Assembly (NCBI GenBank): GCA_902795045.1
Contig: CADBJU010000003.1
Span: 124,001 to 188,000 of the forward strand
Length of the DNA stretch: 64,000 bases
Reading direction: 5' to 3'
Source: Oscillospiraceae bacterium
Lineage (GTDB): Bacteria; Bacillota; Clostridia; Oscillospirales; Oscillospiraceae
Shown here: positions 24,716-32,300 of the stretch, in pieces
How positions within the stretch are numbered: the stretch's first letter is position 1
Layout: each line of letters opens with the position of its first letter
The notes under the pieces: generated by a model
What the model saw: the letters and a program-made list of their open reading frames with translations, nothing else
Database searches by the model: none
Told to the model about the DNA's origin: nothing
Position numbers and translations under genes: made by a program

Positions 24716-27700
24716 TTATGCGGCGGCGTTGGCGTTGACCTGCTCGATTGCCTTGCGGATGCCAAGCCAGACGGTCAGGTCGGTGAATACCTCCACGATG
24801 CTTCCCTGATCGGTAAAGGGCGGCTCCTGCAGAACGGACAGATCCTTCATCATACCGTTCTGGACAATGTACTCCACGATCTGATTGACGAAATAGATCT
24901 GACGACTGTCGAGATTCGTGTCGTTCAGGAACGAGGCGAAAGCGGCCTTGGCCGCGTTCATGTCCAGGCCCACGATTTCCCGCACGAACTCGCCCAGAGG
25001 CTTGGCGCCGTACTCGGCCTCGTATTCCTGCTTGGTACCAACCTCACTCCAGAGAATACCCTCCAGCACCTTTACGTCCTCACCGGTCAGAGGAACATTG
25101 CTCTTGAGCTTCTGGATCACGGCGTTGTCCTGGTGCTGCCGGACATAATACTCCGCCTTGGCCTTGTAGTTTTTCAGATCGTCGTTTTCGAGCTCCGACT
25201 CCTTCCACTCCATGGCGAGGATCTCATCGTCGAAATCAGTGTCATAACGGATTTTGACCTGTGGGATGTACTTGATCAGATCGCGCAGGCTCTCGCGGAT
25301 GTTCTCAAACTCATTGATGCCGGCGTTGTCCAGATAATCCGTGTGCAGGATCTTGTCGATAAGCTCACTCTCCGCCATAATTTCCGGGATGTTCGCAACA
25401 CTCGCAACGGCAGCGACCTTCTTCACCAGATCGTGCCGGGCGCGGCTGTACTTCTTCCCGGCGAGGTAGGCCAGCTCGATGCCGTAGAGCAGGGCGTCAA
25501 AACGCAGAGCCTTGGCATCGTCATGCTCCGGCTCAATGAGCGGAGCCAGCTCCTGGCTCATCAGCAGGGTGTCCTCATAAGTGAGGGCGCTGTAGTTTTC
25601 GGGATTGGAATACAGTTCCACATACTTCAGATGCTGCTTGACCGCAAAGTTGTCCCGGTTCAGCTCGCGCACCTTTTCCACCATGTCATCCACCAGCGAC
25701 CTGCGGAAGTCGATCAGCTCCGGTGTCTGGTAGTTCAGATCCTGCAGCTTGTAGGCGATCTGCGCCTTGAGGTGGAAGATGGCCCCGGACAGGGCAATCA
25801 TGTTGGCAGTGGGCTTGCCCTTGTTCATGCGGAAAAACTCAAAGTTGCCGCAGAAGTCGAAGATGTAAAACTTGTCTTTGTCTGCGCCGTCCAGAAGTCC
25901 CGGGCAGAGACGGGTGCCGCGGCCGATCATCTGCCAGAACTTGGCCTTGCTCATGACCTTCTTGAAGAAGACCAGGTTCAACACCTCCGGCACGTCGATG
26001 CCGGTGTCCAGCATGTCGACCGAAATGGCGATCTGCGGCAGCTTCTTGGGATCGGAAAACTCGTCAATAGCGCTCTGGGCGTAGGTCATGTAGTTGTCGA
26101 TCACCTTGGCCCAGCCCACGAGGTGCGGGTACTCCTTGCCGAAGACCTCGAGGATCTTTTCCGCGTGGGTGTGGTTCTTGGCGAAGATGATGGTCTTGCC
26201 GATCTTGTTGCCGTAGTCGATCTTGAGGCCGTGGGTCATGAGGACATTCAGCACCTCGCGGATCGTGTCCTCGTTAAAGATCCACTCGTTGAGGGCAGAG
26301 GACGCGATGCTCTCCGGCAGCTCACCGTTTTCATCCTCGAAGGTGTCCTCATAGGCCTGCTTGTCTGCCTCGGACAGATCGTCATACACGATGCCCTGCT
26401 GGATGAATTTCAGCGTAGTCTCCACGGACATGAAGTCCACCAGATACCCGTCCTTCACCGCCTGCGCAAGCTCATAGCCGTAGGTGGGGACGCCGCTTTG
26501 CAGCTCAAAAACCTCATAGGTGTTCTTGTCGATCTCGTCCTTGGGCGTGGCGGTCAGGCCCACCAGTGGGGCATCGAAGTAGGTAAAGATATCCTTGTAT
26601 TTGTTGTAGATGGAGCGGTGGGCCTCATCGCAGATCACCAGATCGAAGTGCCCGACGGAAAAGAGCCTGCCCTCCTCGTCCTGCACGGCGTCGATGCAGT
26701 TCATCATGGTCTGGTAGGTGGAGAAGACGCCATGGGCGGCAAAGTTGTCCTTTTCCTCACAGAGATTTGTCACCGAGAGATCGGGCAGAAGATTGACAAA
26801 ATTGCGCTTGGCCTGGGTGACGAGGGAGTTGCGGTCGGCAAGGAACAGAACGTTTTTGATCCAGCCCTGCTCCAGCAGCACTTTGCACAGTGCGATGACC
26901 GTGCGCGTCTTGCCGGAGCCGGTGGCCATGACCAGCAGCGCCTTGCGCCGGTTCTTCTGGCCAAAGCTGTCGCACACGGCCTTGATGGCAGCCTCCTGGT
27001 AATAGCGCCCGGCGATGTGCTTGTCCACCACGATGTTCTTGAGGCTTGAGCGCATGCGCTGGAGATTGAAGAGTTTTTCCAAATCGCGCTTGGAGTAGAT
27101 GGAAGCGACGCGGCGCTCCGGGTACTGGTTGTCCACGATGCGGGTCTCAAAGCCGTTCGTGAGGAACACCACCGGGCGGCGGCCCTGCCGCTGTTCGATG
27201 AGGTCGGCGTAGAGCTTGGCCTGCTGGCGGCCCTTGGACACATCCACGCAGGTGCGCTTGGCCTCGATCACGGCGAGGACGCGCCCGTCGTCCCCCAGCA
27301 GCACATAGTCGGCATAGCCCACTTCGGACTTGTTGGGCATGCCGGGGATCTCATATTCGTTGATCCAGTTCTTGCCCTCGACCCAGCCCACGTCCAGAAG
27401 CATGGCGTCGATGTAGATTTTGCGGGTCTTGTACTCGGAGATGTCCAGCGGCTTCGGGACATAGTTTGCCTGCTGGGCCTCGCGCCGGGCGGTGAGCTCC
27501 GCCTTGAGCGCGGCGTTTTCCGCCACGAGCGCCGCGAGGTCAATACCGACTCCCTCAGTCGCTGCGGCGACAGCTCCCTCAAAGAGGGAGCCAGGGGCTT
27601 TGCCTCCCTCTTCGAGGGAGGAGGACCGCGAAGCGGTGGAAGGAGTCAGCAGCGTCCGGTCAAACGCCCGCTCTTGGTACTCCGTGCCGTAGCAGCAGGC

Positions 27701-28063
27701 GAGGAAGTCAAAGTACAGGTACAGGTTTTCCAGGCACAGCGCCGCGATCTCGGGCGTGATGGTGCGCCCGCCGTGGGCCGCGTCGTTGCCCTTGCGCCGG
27801 ATGAGATCCAGCCGCCGCCAGAGATCGACGCCCACGATGTCACGAAATTCTTCCGTCCCCAGCAGCACCACAAGCGTCTGATCCCAGGGCGGTACAAGCT
27901 CCGCGTCCACGGAGTACATCCACTTGACCGCGGCCTCCATCGCCCGGCGGCAGGACAGCACGCAGAGGCCGGGGTCGATCTGATAGACCTTCTCCGCCGC
28001 TACCGCCGGTTCCGCAAAGGCAGTGAACTGCGGGTCTTGGAGGAAGATATCAAAGTTTGTCAT
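24716..28063 (-). CDS. hsdR: Type I restriction enzyme, R subunit (nuclease-translocase)
   Basis: 1115 aa. Residues 1-135 are a DUF4145-like helical domain. The nuclease site is GYADYVL (249-255) plus VIEAKR (265-270), a PD-(D/E)xK arrangement. A superfamily 2 translocase follows, with MATGSGKT at 379-386, DEAH at 479-482, LTATP, and motif VI QMIGRGTRLC. A C-terminal EcoEI-type helical domain completes it. It cuts unmodified DNA after translocation in complex with HsdM and HsdS. Residues about 140-172 (STASRSSSLEEGG... GSLFEGAVAAATEGV) are encoded by a dispersed palindromic repeat inserted in frame between the first domain and a coiled-coil linker. The start is the ATG after GAAGGAGCAACT. Confidence 0.93.
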   Translation of the reverse strand: MTNFDIFLQDPQFTAFAEPAVAAEKVYQIDPGLCVLSCRRAMEAAVKWMYSVDAELVPPWDQTLVVLLGTEEFRDIVGVDLWRRLDLIRRKGNDAAHGGRTITPEIAALCLENLYLYFDFLACCYGTEYQERAFDRTLLTPSTASRSSSLEEGGKAPGSLFEGAVAAATEGVGIDLAALVAENAALKAELTARREAQQANYVPKPLDISEYKTRKIYIDAMLLDVGWVEGKNWINEYEIPGMPNKSEVGYADYVLLGDDGRVLAVIEAKRTCVDVSKGRQQAKLYADLIEQRQGRRPVVFLTNGFETRIVDNQYPERRVASIYSKRDLEKLFNLQRMRSSLKNIVVDKHIAGRYYQEAAIKAVCDSFGQKNRRKALLVMATGSGKTRTVIALCKVLLEQGWIKNVLFLADRNSLVTQAKRNFVNLLPDLSVTNLCEEKDNFAAHGVFSTYQTMMNCIDAVQDEEGRLFSVGHFDLVICDEAHRSIYNKYKDIFTYFDAPLVGLTATPKDEIDKNTYEVFELQSGVPTYGYELAQAVKDGYLVDFMSVETTLKFIQQGIVYDDLSEADKQAYEDTFEDENGELPESIASSALNEWIFNEDTIREVLNVLMTHGLKIDYGNKIGKTIIFAKNHTHAEKILEVFGKEYPHLVGWAKVIDNYMTYAQSAIDEFSDPKKLPQIAISVDMLDTGIDVPEVLNLVFFKKVMSKAKFWQMIGRGTRLCPGLLDGADKDKFYIFDFCGNFEFFRMNKGKPTANMIALSGAIFHLKAQIAYKLQDLNYQTPELIDFRRSLVDDMVEKVRELNRDNFAVKQHLKYVELYSNPENYSALTYEDTLLMSQELAPLIEPEHDDAKALRFDALLYGIELAYLAGKKYSRARHDLVKKVAAVASVANIPEIMAESELIDKILHTDYLDNAGINEFENIRESLRDLIKYIPQVKIRYDTDFDDEILAMEWKESELENDDLKNYKAKAEYYVRQHQDNAVIQKLKSNVPLTGEDVKVLEGILWSEVGTKQEYEAEYGAKPLGEFVREIVGLDMNAAKAAFASFLNDTNLDSRQIYFVNQIVEYIVQNGMMKDLSVLQEPPFTDQGSIVEVFTDLTVWLGIRKAIEQVNANAAA
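27548..27648. repeat. Dispersed repeat copy (C) inserted in frame inside hsdR
   Basis: Both hallmark halves, GACTCCCTCAGTCGCTGCGG... and GACCGCGAAGCGGTGGAAGG..., lie inside the hsdR reading frame without introducing a stop. It encodes about 33 residues between two structured domains. Confidence 0.85.
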
Positions 28064-28081
28064 AGTTGCTCCTTCCGTCAC

Positions 28082-28502
28082 GACGCTTGCGGGGGACGCG
28101 CCGCGCCACCTCCCTCAATGAGGGAGGCTTTTCTTTTAGCTCCCTTGGCCCCCTCTCTGAGGGGGCTGTCACGAAGTGACTGGGGGAGTCCAACGACTCC
28201 TTCCACCGCTTCGCGGTCCCCCTCCCTCAATGAGGGAGACTTATTCTCTGGCTCCCTCCTTGAGGGAGCTGTCGCCGCAGCGACTGAGGGAGTTCAACGA
28301 CTCCTTCCACCGCTTCGCGGTCCCCCTCCCTCAGAGAGGGAGGCATAATCCTTGGCTCCCTCCTTGAGGGAGCTGTCGCCGCAGCGACTGAGGGAGTCCA
28401 ACGACTCCTTCCACCGCTTCGCGGTCCCCCTCCCTCAGAGAGGGAGGCTTATTCTCTGGCTCCCTCCTTGAGGGAGCTGTCGCCGCAGCGACTGAGGGAG
28501 TC
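28082..28502. repeat. Tandem block of the dispersed repeat (D), 104-bp period
   Basis: Three nearly identical 104-bp units begin with CAACGACTCC at about 28191, 28295 and 28399. A divergent unit precedes them at 28082-28190. Each unit holds CCTCCCTCAGAGAGGGAGG-type and CTCCCTCCTTGAGGGAG hairpins. The block lies between hsdR and the DUF559 gene and accounts for all 437 nt of that gap; I see no gene in it. Confidence 0.88.
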
Positions 28503-28875
28503 AAGCCCTCCCCTGTTGTGACATTCTTTCTTTGACCGTATTGTCGATATGTTCGCAAACTGCGCGAAAGTCGGTGTTGATTTCACGGTTGGAAAAGCGC
28601 AGCACTTCCAAGCCGTACTTTTTGAGAATCGCCGTGCGCTCTTCGTCATACGCCTGTCCCTGCGGCTCATAATGCTGGGAGCCGTCGATCTCGATCACCA
28701 GCTTTGCCGCGTGGCAATAGAAATCGACGATAAAGGATTCAATTGTTTTCTGGCGCTGGAACCGCACAGGGTATGTACTGAGGAAGTCATACCACAGGTG
28801 TCTTTCCTGTGGCGTTGCTTCCTTCCGCAACTGTTTAGCGCGTGGAATCATATTCGATTTATAAGGCAATGACAT
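28501..28875 (-). CDS. DUF559 endonuclease-like protein
   Basis: 124 aa. The family signature is complete: TPQERHLWYDFL, PVRFQRQKTIESFIVDFYC, then LVIEIDGSQHYE. D51, E62 and Q67 form the PD-(D/E)xK-like site related to very-short-patch-repair nucleases. Biological role of the family is unsettled. The gene is flanked on both sides by blocks of the dispersed repeat. Its Shine-Dalgarno (GTGGAAGGAGTAACC) is the repeat's own edge, and its stop lies at the edge of the other block. It may be a passenger or the mobiliser of the repeat. A longer in-frame reading upstream would translate the repeat and is rejected. Confidence 0.85.
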   Translation of the reverse strand: MSLPYKSNMIPRAKQLRKEATPQERHLWYDFLSTYPVRFQRQKTIESFIVDFYCHAAKLVIEIDGSQHYEPQGQAYDEERTAILKKYGLEVLRFSNREINTDFRAVCEHIDNTVKERMSQQGRA

Positions 28876-29352
28876 GGTTACTCCTTCCACCGCTTCGCGG
28901 TCCCCCTCCCTCAGAGAGGGAGGTTTTTTCTTTGGCCCCCTTGGCCCCCTCCCTGAGGGGGCTGTCACGAAGTGACTGGGGGAGTTCAACGGCTCCTTCC
29001 GTCACGGCGCTTGCGGGGGACGCGCCGTGCCACCTCCCTCAGTGAGGGAGGCTTATTCTCTGGCTCCCTCCTTGAGGGAGCTGTCGCCGCAGCGACTGAG
29101 GGAGTTCAACGACTCCTGCCACCGCTTCGCGGTCCCCCTCCCTCAGAGAGGGAGGCTTATTCTTTGGCTCCCTTGGCCCCCTCCCTGAGGGGGCTGTCAC
29201 GAAGTGACTGGGGGAGTTCAACGACTCCTTCCGTCACGGCGCTTGCGGGAGACGCGCCGTGCCACCTCCCTCAGTGAGGGAGGCATGTCCAGTCCCCTTG
29301 CCTCCCCCGCTGGGGGAGGTGCCCCAGTGCGCACACTGGGGCGGAGAGGGTC
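28876..29352. repeat. Block of dispersed repeat copies (E)
   Basis: About four to five units alternate between two subtypes: one ending in CGTCACGGCGCTTGCGG..., the other in CCACCGCTTCGCGGTCC. The last part has CCCCAGTGCGCACACTGGGG, as in copies A, H and I. The block fills the 479-nt gap between the DUF559 gene and the AT-rich gene; no other gene is visible. Confidence 0.85.
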
Positions 29353-29354
29353 AC

Positions 29355-30008
29355 TTACCCATTCTCACTCAGAGCATAATCTTTAGCCAACTCATAGCAT
29401 TTTTCCAACTCTTGGGCTGATAATTCTTTCAATGCAAAAGCTGAAAACTCATTTCTTTTTACATTGTAAGAATAAAGGTAGGAATATTCAAAAACAATTA
29501 TACACTCAAATGGGCTTTTTTGTGTTTTATAAACCCATTCCATAAAGCCTTTAACCAAATCTTCCTCAAGCCAGTTATCCATAGGGGAATAAATAAACAA
29601 ATCGTTTTTTATTGTGGTCAAAGGAGTCGTTTCATATTTATTTACTTTCTTCTGATATGCTACTTTTAATACTTCGTCATTTATCCATATTGCTTCATAT
29701 GGCACATAGCCAAACACAAATCCCTTTTCATTAGTGAATACTCGACACCCGAGTTTCTCTAATAGTGATAAATGGCGACCGTCCACCTGACTAATACTTT
29801 TTCTCGCAATATGCTGAAAAGTCCCACTTGCCTGTGTCATATTCGGGTATACTGCTCGTGTAACTTCTATTCCAAAGTTGTCACCCATTCTAAGATCGGG
29901 ACGATCAGAAAGAGTTAGATTCTCATACTTTTCAGGAATATATGTTTCAAGTATCTTCTTCGCCAAATATTCATAATATTTCTTCTCTTTATCATGGCTA
30001 TTGGACAT
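29355..30008 (-). CDS. Unknown AT-rich gene, possible nuclease
   Basis: 217 aa, not recognised. It is clearly AT-richer than the rest of the window. The N-terminal part has RPDLRMGDNFGIEVTRAV, which has the spacing of an Asp...Glu-x-Thr nuclease-like site (as in some PD-(D/E)xK proteins), but the usual Lys is absent, so this is only a suggestion. No signal peptide or membrane segment is seen. It starts right after hsdS: the ATG chosen is the second one, 6 nt after GGTGAGG, as the first lies on the Shine-Dalgarno. Position in the operon suggests a part in restriction or defence. Confidence 0.6.
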   Translation of the reverse strand: MSNSHDKEKKYYEYLAKKILETYIPEKYENLTLSDRPDLRMGDNFGIEVTRAVYPNMTQASGTFQHIARKSISQVDGRHLSLLEKLGCRVFTNEKGFVFGYVPYEAIWINDEVLKVAYQKKVNKYETTPLTTIKNDLFIYSPMDNWLEEDLVKGFMEWVYKTQKSPFECIIVFEYSYLYSYNVKRNEFSAFALKELSAQELEKCYELAKDYALSENG

Positions 30009-30017
30009 ATTCATACC

Positions 30018-31166
30018 TCACCCAAAATATTTCTGCATCAAGCTGTCAAACAAAAGCTGTGTTTCGTCAAGAGACTTTTGTATGAGAGCTTTGGATTTGT
30101 CGATCTGCTGAATAATGGGATTTATTTTGTCCTGTTCAGCCCTGGGTGGGCAAATAACACTTATTTTCCCAAGCCGTTCTTTTGAAATATTAGACATTGA
30201 TTTCGCTGATCCACCTGTAATAGCCTGTATAACCGGTCTAAATTCTCTACAGTTTATAAGCTGCCACAGAAACACTGGATTCATCTTTTCGTTTGGAACC
30301 AGACGAAATATCAAATCCGGCATCATCAGTTTAGGAGGTGTAATCGAAACATATGCAGCCATTCCAACAAGTTCTGGCGTGTTTTTCCTCGTAAAGAGGA
30401 GATCTCCAGAGTGAACCTCTGCGGCATCTATGAATTGATTTGTGTCCAGAAGCGCTTTATTTTCTTGAGGCCGATAGTCTCCGTATGTTGCTGCACTGAG
30501 CTTAAGCACAGCTGGATTATTACCGGTTCGGGGCTTATCAGAACATACGAAGCTCTTGCCATTATCAATTCGCTCAAGACAATTCTCCAACTTGACGGTT
30601 TCCCATCTCATGGGATTGCAAACAGGATCCCCAAACATCTCGACAAATCGGGCTTTGATAAGATCGTCAAGAGTGGAAAGCTGCTGTTTCCGCATCTGAA
30701 TAATCTTATACGCAGTTTCAAGATTTGCTGCATGCGCCGCTTGCTCTTCGAGGCTAACGTCAGGAACCTGTATCTCTTCAAGAGCCTTTCGGTTTATAGC
30801 CTTAAATGTGCTTCCTGTTCCTTTACTATTCAGTTCAGCATTCTTCCCTTTTAACAGCCAGAAAATATACTCCGAAGATACCCTGTTCAAGTCAGGGGTA
30901 ATAGCAGCAAGGCCTCGCCCAATACAGCAGGTTTCTGTTGCATAGTTAATTGCCCCAATAGGTGCACGGACAGATATGAGAATATCGTTTACGTTGGCTA
31001 TCTTTGATGGAGCATCGCACCATACCCTTGTAACAGGATTTCGCTCTCCAAAGTCAGCATTTCCTTGAAAAAACGGGATACCTCGTCCTTCTTCGTTGTA
31101 ACTAGAAGAATCGGGAGATTGCCCCATATTTATTTCGCACACATCTCGCAGTGCTGTATATCTCAT
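30018..31166 (-). CDS. hsdS: Type I restriction enzyme, specificity subunit
   Basis: 382 aa. Two target-recognition domains are separated and followed by conserved helical regions. The first domain opens with LRDVCEINMGQSPDSSSYN. The central helix region is LEEQAAHAANLETAYKIIQ, and the second ends in ISVICPPRAEQDKINPIIQQ plus a coiled coil. It directs both methylation and restriction to a bipartite site. The sequence is AT-richer than hsdM and hsdR, usual for exchanged specificity genes. It starts 6 nt after the HipA-like stop. No inverted second hsdS copy or recombinase is nearby, so no sign of phase-variable switching. Confidence 0.92.
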   Translation of the reverse strand: MRYTALRDVCEINMGQSPDSSSYNEEGRGIPFFQGNADFGERNPVTRVWCDAPSKIANVNDILISVRAPIGAINYATETCCIGRGLAAITPDLNRVSSEYIFWLLKGKNAELNSKGTGSTFKAINRKALEEIQVPDVSLEEQAAHAANLETAYKIIQMRKQQLSTLDDLIKARFVEMFGDPVCNPMRWETVKLENCLERIDNGKSFVCSDKPRTGNNPAVLKLSAATYGDYRPQENKALLDTNQFIDAAEVHSGDLLFTRKNTPELVGMAAYVSITPPKLMMPDLIFRLVPNEKMNPVFLWQLINCREFRPVIQAITGGSAKSMSNISKERLGKISVICPPRAEQDKINPIIQQIDKSKALIQKSLDETQLLFDSLMQKYFG

Positions 31167-31172
31167 CCTCCA

Positions 31173-32300
31173 TCACCCCGCTTCCCTCACCACATCCAGC
31201 CTCTTCTCAAACATCTCCCACATCTCCGCGTCCTCAAACCATTTCCGCTCGACCTCCGCGATCTGGTTCAGCCCTACAGCACGCACAGCCTCGATGGCTG
31301 CTTCCCGCTGGGAGAGCTTCCGGCTGCATGTCTGGCAGCGGGCGCCGTCGATCGTATCATAGGCTAGGAAGGACTTGTTGAAGTCCATCAGGGGATAGAG
31401 CTTCTCCAGCCTGTTCGTGTCATTGTCGACCAGGAATCCCCAATTGCCCCAATGCCGGTCGGTGTTGCCCGCCAGGTAGTCGATCAGGTTCATCATGTGG
31501 AAGGCGCGGGCGTCCTTCTTCAAAACAAAGGCGTCCCGATCCAGCCCGTATTTTAAGCAGTATACTTCCACTGCCTCCGCAGAGACTAGACTCTTCTCCT
31601 CAGACGTGATGATGCGGCTCCGGGAAACAGCTTTGCCCTCAAATACATCCGGCTCATAGACGACACTTTCGACATCGAAGCAGCGCGCGATCTTCGAGGC
31701 CAGCAGCTCGGCCTTTACGTCGCGTTCCTCGCCGTTCTTCAGGAGATAGAATGTCCCGTTCTCCCGAATCCACGCCTTCGGGGCAACGCCCTGTGTGCCG
31801 ATGTCCCCGGCCGCGTCGTTGGGCTCCAGCAGTTCCGCATTCTGAACAGTAAGCGAACGGCCGTTCAGGCTGACGTCGGCGAAGGCCCCGGACAGGGAAT
31901 GCCGGAACAGGCTGAGGTCTGCAAAACTAACGTTCTCCCGATTGAACTTGATCCAGTACACATCGGTCAGACTCAGCCCGTGATAAGAAATGGAAATGGC
32001 GGCGCGGTCGCGGTCCGTCACGGCCTGCTTTGCCCCGATGCTGTTGAGGATCTCCTTGGCAAATCGGCGATCCAGGGTCAGGACGCGGGAGGAACACCAA
32101 TAGTAAAAATTGTTCAGATTGTTGAGCCGCGTGTCCAGATCATCCGTCGTCTCCAAATAGAGATTATAGGGCATGAAGGACGGGGCATAGATCGTGCAGG
32201 TGCCGTCCTCGCGGATGGCCGCGACCTTGCGATCCTTGTGCATGATCGTAAAGCGCTCCCAGCCCTTGGAAAGCACGTTGTTATTGACCTGAATGCTCAT
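31173..32300 (-). CDS. HipA-like protein kinase embedded in the restriction operon
   Basis: 375 aa. The kinase core shows a substrate loop and Lys strand (GTQGVAPKAW, FYLLKNG with K188), the catalytic loop NTDRHWGNWGF at 279-289 and the metal site PLMDFNKS at 303-310. An N-terminal half ends in SLTDVYWIK as in the paralogue at 23519-24610. The ATG overlaps the hsdM stop by 4 nt, and hsdS starts 6 nt after its end, so it is translated as part of the RM operon. There is no HipB-type DNA-binding partner. It could tune RM activity or act as a toxin-like back-up when RM fails; both are inference. Confidence 0.78.
   Translation of the reverse strand: MSIQVNNNVLSKGWERFTIMHKDRKVAAIREDGTCTIYAPSFMPYNLYLETTDDLDTRLNNLNNFYYWCSSRVLTLDRRFAKEILNSIGAKQAVTDRDRAAISISYHGLSLTDVYWIKFNRENVSFADLSLFRHSLSGAFADVSLNGRSLTVQNAELLEPNDAAGDIGTQGVAPKAWIRENGTFYLLKNGEERDVKAELLASKIARCFDVESVVYEPDVFEGKAVSRSRIITSEEKSLVSAEAVEVYCLKYGLDRDAFVLKKDARAFHMMNLIDYLAGNTDRHWGNWGFLVDNDTNRLEKLYPLMDFNKSFLAYDTIDGARCQTCSRKLSQREAAIEAVRAVGLNQIAEVERKWFEDAEMWEMFEKRLDVVREAG

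Noticed and set aside
24716..28063. hsdR and hsdM as broken genes because of the repeat insertions
   Set aside because: Both frames stay open through the inserts and all catalytic motifs are intact on each side.
28876..28989. Longer N-terminus for the DUF559 protein
   Set aside because: The extra 38 residues would be translated from the repeat and end in the repeat's own Shine-Dalgarno; the family starts at MSLPYKSN.
28082..29352. CRISPR-like array
   Set aside because: The period is about 104 bp with no short direct repeat separated by unique spacers; whole units are repeated and no cas genes are near.
30018..31166. Phase-variable hsdS locus
   Set aside because: Only one hsdS copy, no inverted partial copy, no recombinase and no simple-sequence tract in the gene.
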